Part shown: positions 21,998 to 29,524 of the stretch, piece after piece
Position numbering within the stretch: the stretch's first letter is position 1
Layout of the letters: the number at the start of each line of letters is the position of its first letter
DNA from: Paramacrobiotus metropolitanus
Taxonomy: Eukaryota > Tardigrada > Eutardigrada > Parachela > Macrobiotidae
DNA length: 33,676 nt
Direction: 5' to 3'
Assembly (NCBI RefSeq): GCF_019649055.1
Contig: NW_026570592.1
Location: 1 to 33,676 of the forward strand
The notes under the pieces: generated by a model
What the model was told of the DNA's origin: nothing
The model's database searches: none
The model's input: the letters and a program-made list of their open reading frames with translations, nothing else
Made by a program: the position numbers and the translations under genes

Positions 21998-22078
21998 CTG
22001 AATCAGTCTGGGTCTTTGTTGCTCCTTCAAAAGTTAAGCCAGAAGACAACCTGGTTAACAAACTTGTCGAGCTTCTTT

Positions 22079-22149
22079 GACAATACAGTCTGGGCTCAAA
22101 CAATACAGTCTGGATTAGGATACAGTCTGGCAATACAGTCTGGATTAGA
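22079..22149 (+). repeat. Short tandem array of ATACAGTCTGG
   Basis: Four copies of ATACAGTCTGG lie within about 70 bases, spaced 13 to 20 bases apart, with GATTAG spacers between some of them. Confidence 0.8.
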
Positions 22150-22296
22150 ATCAATCAACTTTAATAATTAGAATTAATCAGTTAATATAATGATATGATT
22201 AAGATAGCAGACGTTATCGTGCATGAACGAAGACTAGTGCTTTTGATCGACATTAGGCAGGGCACATAACAGTACGCCAGCACAAATTTGCACTAA

Positions 22297-22500
22297 TTAA
22301 AATGAAAATCTTTTAAACATTAAAAACGCATCAAAATCGTTATTGTCCTTCGTAATCTTCAGACGTACGTTCAGTACAATCACCTGCCCCCGCTGATCGG
22401 TCCAAGTGGCGGTCGTAGACCAAGGTACAGCCCAATTGGAAAGCGGTGATGGACCGCCAGAATAAGCAAGAACAGAAGTTGCAACATCTTGTGAAGCGAG
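22297..22500 (-). CDS. Possible exon of an unknown gene, cut by SINE-3
   Basis: The minus-strand frame reads through VLAYSGGPSPLSNWAVPWST and RGQVIVLNVRLKITKDNNDF to a stop at 22297. Its composition is protein-like. Upstream of about 22500 the frame enters the leader of SINE-3, so the original 5' part has been displaced or lost. No family is recognised. It may be a fragment of a host gene or an old element. Confidence 0.3.
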   Translation of the reverse strand, partial: LASQDVATSVLAYSGGPSPLSNWAVPWSTTATWTDQRGQVIVLNVRLKITKDNNDFDAFLMFKRFSF

Positions 22501-22611
22501 AAGCGGCTCATATACAGCGACAAAGTCTTTCAAGGATTTTCAACACTTTGCGTCGTGGTGCAGTGGTACTGCCTACGCGGATCTAACGACGTAGCCGGGG
22601 TTCGATTCCCC

Positions 22612-22942
22612 TGTGAGGAGGATTGGCCTCCCCGTACGCCCGCACTGGTGCGGGTGCTAAGTTGTTTTGCTGTATTTTGATGTTGAATTTCTTCATCAAC
22701 CAGATCTTCAATCTGGTAGATTCTTCAGTTGCTAGCCATCGTCGTCTGAATAACTTGCTGGTCTTTTAGCCCCGCAGCATTCTGCTGCGGGAGCTTCTGT
22801 AGTGCTATATGAATGGGATATGAAAGTGTGCAGTTGATCGTCGGGTGTCTTGCATTTCCGCATAGCTCGTAGTAAACAGCACTGCTCACTCTGCAGGATA
22901 GATTCCGTTTCTGTCTCTGTCCGTGGATTCTTACTAGATCCA
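22612..22942 (+). repeat. 5' LTR of the TRIM-like element (331 bp)
   Basis: It starts TG and ends CA, and contains small hairpins (CCCGCACTGGTGCGGG; ACCAGATCTTCAATCTGGT; CCCGCAGCATTCTGCTGCGGG). No clear TATA box or AATAAA is seen. Confidence 0.85.
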
Positions 22943-22950
22943 CCATCATA

Positions 22951-22960
22951 TGGTAGCAGA
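22951..22960 (+). other. Primer-binding site for initiator tRNA-Met
   Basis: TGGTAGCAGA is complementary to the last ten bases (TCTGCTACCA) of eukaryotic initiator tRNA-Met, and it lies eight bases inside the 5' LTR, where reverse transcription of LTR elements is primed. The match weakens after ten bases. Confidence 0.75.
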
Positions 22961-22994
22961 TCGTGTCGTTTATCCATTGGGACCATTTTTAATG

Positions 22995-23106
22995 GTTTAA
23001 GCGGTTATAAGGATACCGCAGCAGCAGCAGCAAAAGGGAACGGCTATACGGATGCCGTCATCGCGAAAAGAAGATGGAACGGTTATAAGGATACCGTCAC
23101 AGCGAT
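22995..23106 (+). repeat. Short repeats inside the TRIM-like element
   Basis: GCGGTTATAAGGATACCG, ACGGCTATACGGATGCCG and ACGGTTATAAGGATACCG occur in succession, separated by a CAG-rich and a purine-rich spacer. They may form alternative hairpins. No protein role is evident. Confidence 0.65.
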
Positions 23107-23269
23107 TTTCACCAGTAACGGACTGGTGTACCGTGGATATCGCACAACAAGAATGTCAGCAGCCAGCCAGCGACGACTACGCCAACTCCAGTCCACAGCA
23201 GCTCAAGGACTGCCATCCACTGAAGCCCACGTGAACTCGCCACTAAAGACGATGCAATGAGCTGCTCCG

Positions 23270-23452
23270 CAGGGTCACCAGTGTCATTTTGCCCCAAACC
23301 CCTGCCCGATTTTGCTGGGAGCACGACCTTTCCTGGACGGATGCAGCGGAATTTCCCCACCGAAGAAGCGTATTTTGCGTGTTTGCAGGGTCACCAGTGT
23401 TCAAATGCCCCAAACCCCTGCCCGATTTTACTCAGAATGTGACCTTTCCCGA
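23270..23452 (+). repeat. 116-bp-period duplication inside the TRIM-like element
   Basis: CAGGGTCACCAGTGT...GCCCCAAACCCCTGCCCGA...GACCTTTCC appears at 23270-23335 and again at 23386-23452. The two copies differ at several bases. It is a partial tandem duplication, possibly a structured packaging or leader region, but that is a guess. Confidence 0.8.
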
Positions 23453-23919
23453 CTGAAGAAAGAATGATGTCCCTAGTTCCGGGTTAAACCGTAGATATCG
23501 TCGCAGCCAGTGCGTTGACCCAAACAAGGTTAAAGAGGTCAGAGTGGACTGGATCCAAGCCGAACCGAAGCGAACCGTGAACCGATCCGAAGTGAAGCGT
23601 ACCGTAAACCGATGTGAAGCACGCCGTATACGACGTCTTTTCAGTACCGCAGACACCGGTGACGTCAGCGGATACAGAAACGAAACGAATCCGTAGCGAA
23701 GGTGCGAAAACAGTGAAACGAAAGTGTATGTGTCAGTTTTTCCAGTACCGCAGGCACGGGGCCGTGTCTGCAGTGTGAAGGGCATCGGCTATGTGGACTG
23801 GTGAGCGGAGGTTTACAGCCCCAGCGACCACCCAGGGCTTCAACCCGGGAAGACGTGGAGGGGAGTTCGCGACGCCGCGCGATACGCTCGGAGGACCTCA
23901 CGGGTTCCACCCGCAGGCA

Positions 23920-24268
23920 TGTGAGGAGGAGTGGCCTCCCCGTACGCCCGCACTGGTGCGGGTGCTAGGTTGTTTTGCTGTATTTTGATGTTGAATTTCT
24001 TCATCTACCAGATCTTCAATCTGGTAGATTCTTCAGTTGCTAGCCATCGTCGTCTGAATAACTTGCTGGTCTTTTAGCCCCGCAGCATTCTGCTGCGGAA
24101 GCTTCTGTAGTGCTATATGAATGGGATATGAAAGTGTGCAATTGATTGTCGGGTGTCTTGCGTTTTCGCATAGCTCGTAGTAAACAACACTGCTCACTCT
24201 GCAGGATAAATTCCGTTTCTGTCTCTGTCCGTGGATTCTTACTAGATCTACCATTCTTACTAGATCCA
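23920..24268 (+). repeat. 3' LTR of the TRIM-like element (349 bp)
   Basis: It matches the 5' LTR, with about ten single-base differences by eye. The last 18 bases (ATTCTTACTAGATCCA context) are duplicated in tandem, making this LTR longer. It is followed by CCCC and the rest of SINE-3. Confidence 0.85.
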
Positions 24269-24326
24269 CCCCTATCGGCGCATTTTTCGGCCGTTTCTCG
24301 GTTTCCCTCGGACTGCGCCTGCTTAG

Positions 24327-24880
24327 AATCTAATCGACTTTCTCTCACCCGTGGCAACTGAGAAACTCAAAAATTCCGCGGGGGAACGTCACTTTTAGCG
24401 CAGAGCTCGAGATCGAAACTTTTGTGGAACGTACTCCACCGGAATGACAGAGCCTTCTTTGACCATATCCACAAAAAAACAGGAGAACATCTCCTCCTCT
24501 CCGTGACCCTACTAAATAAATCTTTGTCGACTTTACTGTAAGTACAACATGTTAGCATGAGTGAAGTACAACATTTTTCCCCTTAGGCGCACATGCTTTG
24601 CTTTGTTAGCTGTCCCATTCCAAATGAAGTCGTCCTTATCTACCTATGGCACGGTTAGCACCTGTACGCATCAAATTTTTCTGGGCATGTGTTCCACTCG
24701 GATGCACAGTATCCCACAGTCCTATACGTATTCCTCATGTGCCCGCCAGAATTAATCAGTTTTTAATCACTACCGTATCCCAACGTATCTCTGCGGTATC
24801 CTTTATGCATCCCGAATGTATCCCACCATGAAACAAAAGTGAAAGAAAGATACTCGGCGGATACACGGGTCATCCAAAAT
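24327..24880. other. Intergenic stretch with an unclassified dispersed repeat
   Basis: No gene is supported. The part at 24640-24830 resembles 21440-21620 on the same strand. It ends at the edge of the duplicated flank of copy B. Confidence 0.45.
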
Positions 24881-25313
24881 TCGGTTTCGCAGACAGAAAA
24901 CCGCTGTGTTAGAGAACAGCGTAACAACAAATCCGGGTTAGAAGCAATAGCTGAAAAGGCGAATCCTTCGAACCAGATGGTTTACAATAGTTGACAACAG
25001 CGCGACAAGAACACCAGAGAATCCGGATTAGGTTGTTGGTAGGGTTCATGCGATAGAGGTCATTCAGTCTGCGCCAGGCTTAAAATCTTCAGCGATCAGT
25101 AGAAGAATAAAATCACCCTCTGACCTCTGTTGATAACTCCAGAAGAAACATCTCTACGCGAATCTATCGTTGATTACTTCATCGGCAAAGTTCTTTGTGC
25201 AAGCTTGTTTCCCTTATGCCAGGTTGTTTGACAGTGGAACCGAATAAACCTACTGTTTTGTGAGTCACTTTCACACACAGCTCTTCATCCAACTCAGAAA
25301 TAAGAAATAAAAA
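24881..25313 (+). repeat. 5' flank of copy B
   Basis: It matches the flanks of A and C from TTCGGTTTCGCAGACAGAAA onward (AACCAGATGGTTTACAATAG, AATCCGGATTAGGTTG, GCGAATCTATCGTT). Homology starts later than in A or C, so the duplicated segment of B is shorter at this end. Confidence 0.75.
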
Positions 25314-25966
25314 ATGCGCTTCTACGAAGACACTGGACGATCGGTATATGCATGGAACGCTGTGAACGTGGAGATTGATGGTCGGTTGCGACACGGCTAC
25401 GTGGTCGCCTTGGAGAGACCGAGAGCGGTTCCCTTGGTCTGATGGTGGATTTCGGATGCCCGACACCGAAGCCGCGGAATATGGGAAGATCTGGGGCTGC
25501 TCCAGTAATCCATCCAGCACTCCTGTCGAGGGAGCTGCTGTGGAGGTGCTACTGCATGACGGCCTGCACTGGACCTGCTATCCCGGAAAAATGCTGGTTC
25601 CGCACTTTGACGAGCTGCATGAGATGGCGGTGGTAAAATTTCTGGTGGACGGGCAGTGGCGTCACGAACTGCTTCCCACCAATCAGGTCCGCGATGCCTG
25701 GGGAGAAACAGCCAGGTCGAGATTTGTTCAGGTGGGCCATTTCGTCATTCAGACGTGTAGCGCGCCCAACGGCTACTGGACTACGGAGCCGTCCGGCACG
25801 GCATTCCTGCTCACACAAGTGGAGAGCCGGTGCAACCTGCGATTTGTCACAGGTCTCTGTCAGACGATGCACTATCTGCGGAGGCACGGGGTCAAGCTTT
25901 TAAGTGACAAGGATTTGGCAAGTCATGATTCTCGTACAACTTTCACTGTTTGGCATAGTATACTTG

Positions 25967-26130
25967 GGCCTCGTCCCGAATTCGAAGCGAATCTCGTTGC
26001 GATACAGCAACTCCGCCTCGCGAGGTGGCTTCGCGTAGCGTATCTGTAGGCGTGGCCACTGCATACAGCTACCTCGTGAGGTTGAGCAACCGTACGATAG
26101 CGAGATTCGCTTCGAATTCGGGACAAGGCC
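25967..26130. mobile_element. 164-bp palindromic MITE in intron 1 of copy B
   Basis: The ends are near-perfect inverted repeats of about 30 bases. GGCCTCGTCCCGAATTCGAA on the left pairs with the reverse complement of TTCGAATTCGGGACAAGGCC on the right, and weaker complementarity continues inwards (CCTCGCGAGG against CCTCGTGAGG). The matching intron of copy C lacks it. A target duplication is not clear. It looks like a miniature inverted-repeat element. Confidence 0.8.
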
Positions 26131-26334
26131 TTATTCTGTTACGTATTTGCTAACTCTGATTCTCATACCACAGGCGACCATCTTCGAGGACCTGAGGAAG
26201 AAGCATGATTTTGGCTGGCAAATTGAATTTTTTACTGAAAACGAAGAGCTGGATGTTGATCGGAAGTGGAAGATGCCGTTGAGCTTGTTGAATGTCGGTG
26301 AAGAAGGTGGTTGGGCGTTGCCGGTTGAAGTGCT

Positions 26335-26730
26335 GTAACGTAGGTTCTTACTAACTGCAACTCAAAGCTGGCTAGATGGTATAAGTCTTTATTGATCTAA
26401 AACTGACTAAAACTATCAACGATTTTTAGTATGGAAAACATAGGACTTATATATGAGAACAGTTGGACAAGACAACGTCCAGTTGCACAACGTTATTGGC
26501 GTATAGTGAATAGAAGTTATGACATTCAAACGGATGCACTTCCGTGTTGCGTAACGTGGCTTTGTTGGCCAGTGCGTTGTACAGCAACGCACTGTAGTTC
26601 GAACGCCAACTGGCACTTATGCATTGTGTAACAACTCTGTTGGCCAGTGAGTTGTGTAAAAACTCACTGTTACTGTTATGCCAACGACCAGTACGTACGT
26701 TGTGCATGTACACATGATAAATCATGTTAC
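26335..26730. mobile_element. 396-bp insertion in the F-box exon of copy B
   Basis: AGTGCT stands immediately on both sides (26329-26334 and 26731-26736), and copies A and C run straight through this place. The insert begins GTAACGTAGG and ends CATGTTAC, so its ends are short imperfect inverted repeats starting GTAAC. The inside has imperfect inverted and direct repeats (GTTGGCCAGTGCGTTGTACA and GTTGGCCAGTGAGTTGTGTA) and no coding region. I infer a small non-autonomous DNA transposon of unknown superfamily with a 6-bp target duplication. Confidence 0.7.
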
Positions 26731-27744
26731 AGTGCTGAAAAAAGATCTTGCACTCACTGGACAGCGTCGACCGCGTGCGCTGCAGTCGCACCTGTCATTT
26801 GTGGGCGGACATTCTTATTAAGCCGGAAATGTGCAGCGAAGTGGTTCTATCCCGGTCGCAATTCAGCTTCTGGGATAAGTACCTCTTTTACGCTAGCCTC
26901 ACCAGACTCGTCACTCCCGCAACACGCACCATCTGCATCGGCGAAAGCAGCGCGTATTGCGATGAAATGTTCAAGGTTATGAAGCGTCTCCTGCAGGACG
27001 CCGGCATCCACCTGGAACGCTGCATCGTGCACCGGCGATCGGTGTCGTACAGAGAGTCAAGATTTACTCGATGGAAATTCGCGCTCTTAACCGAGGAAAT
27101 CACGGATCCCCTGTCCAGACTGGGATCGTGCTGCTATCGTTTGATTTTCAAAGATTTCGATGCCGTCGTGGTAAGCAAGTGGGCGGTGCCCCTCTTCGAT
27201 TACCGCGTTCCCCTCGGCGTCTCTACTAGGGGACATGATGACGCCGAGATCGTGGACTTGTTGGAGAAGCATCTGCGTTGTCGGGAGCTGCTGGCGGATG
27301 TGCAGCGCATTGCCAACTGCATGGCTAAACTGATTGACAGCGAAGATAAGGCCCTGCAAGTGAAGAAGGTAATTAATACCCTGTAATGACACTCCGTCGT
27401 ATACTGCTTTAAAACTCGCGATGGGAATTTGCCTAGTGGTTGATTTCCGGCACAGTAATATTCTTAATCTGGCTATCGATTCCACAGATTTTGCGGGTGT
27501 ACCAAGCCAGCGATCCGCGTCCTTGGGCGCATTACCGTGGATATCGGTGGTCGCTGTACAATATGGCCAGTGTGGCAGGCTGAATAAATTCTGCCAGTGC
27601 GCCTTGTCGCACTGCATGCGAGACTGGGGTTACGCGTTCGAAGATGACAATGAGTCTGAGCAATCCACCGACGATGACTCCGAGAACGAAGAAGAAGACT
27701 GCGACGACGACGAACAAGACGAAGAGGAAGACGAGGATGAGTAG

Positions 27745-28350
27745 AACGAATTCAAATTTCCGAAGGCTGTCATTTTGTATCTATACAGTGTTAATCTCGT
27801 ATGAGGAAGTTGATTTTGTACTTAATTCTGATCAAAAACGGTATTTTACTTGTTTTTTGGGTCTTAGTGAAACTGAACTGTAGTGGCACTACCGTAGCAA
27901 GAGCGAAAAGAGACATAGCCGGCCGCAATGGAAATGGCCGAAGTGATCGGTAGCCGACGACCCTATAAAACTTGGTAGATGACACCCTTTCACGCGGGCA
28001 CCGAATCCTCGTTACCGTTAGTGCTTCCTGTGGTCTTATCTTATTTCTGCAAGGTGGATTTCAACAGTCGATAAAACTATGGATTCGCTACACAAGTGCT
28101 GTACGCTTGATTGTTACACGCCGCAACATTGGCGATAGACCTTCCAGTTTGATTCCTTCCCCACGTAACACCCTCCACATCCACGCGTCACGCGTGTGGT
28201 TGCCGCACGTCACGGTGTCCCGTTGTGTACAAGCACATAATTCTGTCAAATAATTGCGCATGCGAACAACTCACTGACGTTTGATGCTACGAGTAAGGCA
28301 AATATCCAAGAAATGTTTTCGTGGTAGCTTGGTAGTTTTGACCTTTGCAC
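27745..28350 (+). repeat. Duplicated 3' flank of copy B
   Basis: It matches the flank of A (18838-19420) throughout and the flank of C at its start (TTAATCTCGTATGAGGAAGT, AACTGAACTGTAGTGGCA, CACCGAATCCTCGTTACC). No gene is seen. The 260 bases after it, to 28613, are unique and unrecognised. Confidence 0.75.
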
Positions 28351-28613
28351 GTCCCAGGGTCTTTCTCGACAGATCTTTAAAGAATTTCTTTCTTTAAAGA
28401 ATTTAAAAAAAGTCAGCGGCCCAAAACTTCCCGTTGTTTCGAACGCCAGCTGTTGAACTATGTAACGGTCTGCCAGCCCGCAATACTTTCCTAACTTCCG
28501 GTTTTCCCGTTCTGCCGCTGCACTCCCCGGCACGCTAGACGTCTTGGTGATGAACGTTTGGGCTAGTATCGCACTGTACGTACAAGTACACTTTGGAGTA
28601 GTACATTTTAACG

Positions 28614-29524
28614 GACATTGTTGACAACAAGTTTAACAACTTGGCCGCTTGGTTCCGTTCGTTCGTTCAGCGAGACCTCCAGCTCGTCAAAGTTAAGGGA
28701 ATCTGGTACAAAAGGGAAAGGATCTGGAAATCGGTTGGAATTTGGCGCATACGCGTCATTTGTTTGCTACGCGTAGCTGACGTAACGATCTTCAAACGAA
28801 TAGAGTTGTCCCAACTCAGCCATTCGGAGTAACTGCCAGCCGCTTTCCCGCCATTTGCGGAATGGCGCAAAGTCACAGCTGCAGTGAAGACGAAACAGAT
28901 CATCCTTGATATCTACGCTGAAGGTTAACGCCCTCCTTATCGGGAATTCCAGTGACAACACGCGCAGAGCCGGTAATTGCGAAAAAGTATCGCTTTCGAT
29001 AAAACGAATTGTTGAATTCCGAAAAGCAACCAACCTATGGCAGCGTGCATATCGCCCCGTTTTCACCGGCCATCCGAGAGCCGGTTTCCCAGACAGAAGA
29101 CCGCTGTGTAAAAGAGCAGCATAACAGCAAATCCGGGTCAGAAGCAAAAGCTGACAAGTCAAATCTTCTTTGAACTTGAACCAGATGGTTTACAATAGCG
29201 CGACAAGGACAGAAGAGAATCCGGATTAGGTTGTTGCTAGCGGTCATGCGAAAGAGGTCATTCAGTCTGCTCCAGGGTCAAAATCTTCAGCGATGAGTAG
29301 AAGGAAAAAATTACCGTCTGTTGACACCTTCATAATATCCAAATCTTTACGCGAATCTATCGTTAATTAGTTGATCGTCAAAGTTCTCCGTGCAACGGTG
29401 CAAACTCGTTTACTCGTATCCTATTCCCCGCTGTTCGACAGTATGATTTAATAACCTACTGTTGTTAATCACTTTCCCACATATAGCTCATTATCCGCCA
29501 CCTCAAAACAGACAGAAAAGAAGA
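28614..29524 (+). repeat. 5' flank of copy C
   Basis: This is the most complete version of the family's upstream region. It matches 13692-13872, 14769-14794 and 14967-15651 of segment A in one uninterrupted run, and so serves as the empty site for the LINE and SINE-2 insertions. Landmarks include AACTTGGCCGCTTGGTTC, CTTTCCCGCCATTTGCGGAA and AATCCGGATTAGGTTG. Confidence 0.8.

Larger units (their letters stand above)
19421..22296. other. Intergenic stretch with dispersed repeats, no supported gene
   Basis: No frame has convincing coding character. The part at 21440-21620 resembles 24640-24830 (shared CGTATCCC.ACGTATCT and CATTAAATTTTCTAGGCATG-like text), indicating an unclassified dispersed repeat. 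A purine-rich tract (repeated AAGAAAAC and CCTAAGAA) lies at 21630-21710, and a similar tract is seen near 31980-32060. A perfect palindrome and a short tandem array lie at 21922-22149 and are listed separately. Confidence 0.45.
22612..24268 (+). mobile_element. Miniature non-autonomous LTR retrotransposon (TRIM-like), 1657 bp
   Basis: Two direct repeats, 22612-22942 and 23920-24268, begin with TGTGAGGAGG and end with TTACTAGATCCA. They differ at about ten positions by eye plus an 18-base terminal duplication in the second. A primer-binding site for initiator tRNA-Met lies eight bases after the first. The element is flanked by CCCC on both sides (22608-22611 and 24269-24272), while SINE-2 has one uninterrupted GATTCCCCTATCGG. 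The 977-bp interior has no gag, protease or reverse transcriptase; it holds short repeats and a 136-codon frame (22850-23260) that starts inside the LTR and has no recognised domain. No clean polypurine tract precedes the second LTR. It would need proteins from another element to move. Confidence 0.85.
22491..24326 (+). mobile_element. SINE-3, split by a miniature LTR element
   Basis: The left part, 22491-22611, has the leader (AAGCGGCTCATATACAGCGA), the A-box-like GTGGTGCAGTGGTACTGCC and the B box up to GGTTCGATTCCCC. The right part, 24273 to about 24326, resumes exactly where SINE-2 would continue: TATCGGCGC, then CCGTTTCTCGGTTTCCCTCG and TGCGCCTGCTTAG. The two halves are in one orientation and flank the LTR element, so the SINE was there first. 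Confidence 0.85.
25314..27744 (+). pseudogene. Copy B: Tudor/Agenet-like plus F-box protein, pseudogene
   Basis: Exon 1 (25314-25917) starts MRFYEDTGRSVYAWNAVNVE and then suffers a one-base and a seven-base loss between about 25400 and 25480 relative to C. The later part is open again (HWTCYPGKMLVP, ELLPTNQVRDAW, VESRCNLRFV). Its donor is GCAAGT rather than GTAAGT. Exon 2 (26174-27368) begins ATIFEDLRKKH, is interrupted in the F-box by an insertion (26335-26730), and has one extra base just after it (AAAAAAG against AAGGAG in C). From 26748 it is open for about 207 codons (DRVRCSRTCHLWADIL, RCIVHRRS). Exon 3 (27488-27744) lost seven bases near 27575 and then reads into an acidic tail. Intron 2 uses GTAATT and TTCCACAG. 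Despite the damage, the long open 3' part suggests fairly recent decay. Confidence 0.85.

Noticed and set aside
22537-22611. Functional tRNA gene
   Set aside because: A and B boxes are present but the anticodon loop is too long, the acceptor stem is poor, and the same sequence occurs as a dispersed SINE with leader and tail.
22725-22949. Minus-strand open frame repeated at 24033-24269
   Set aside because: It lies inside the two LTRs and is duplicated only because they are copies of each other. There is no domain and no independent conservation.
22850-23260. Gag-like gene of the TRIM-like element
   Set aside because: The frame starts inside the 5' LTR, runs through short repeats and has no zinc knuckle or capsid-like features.
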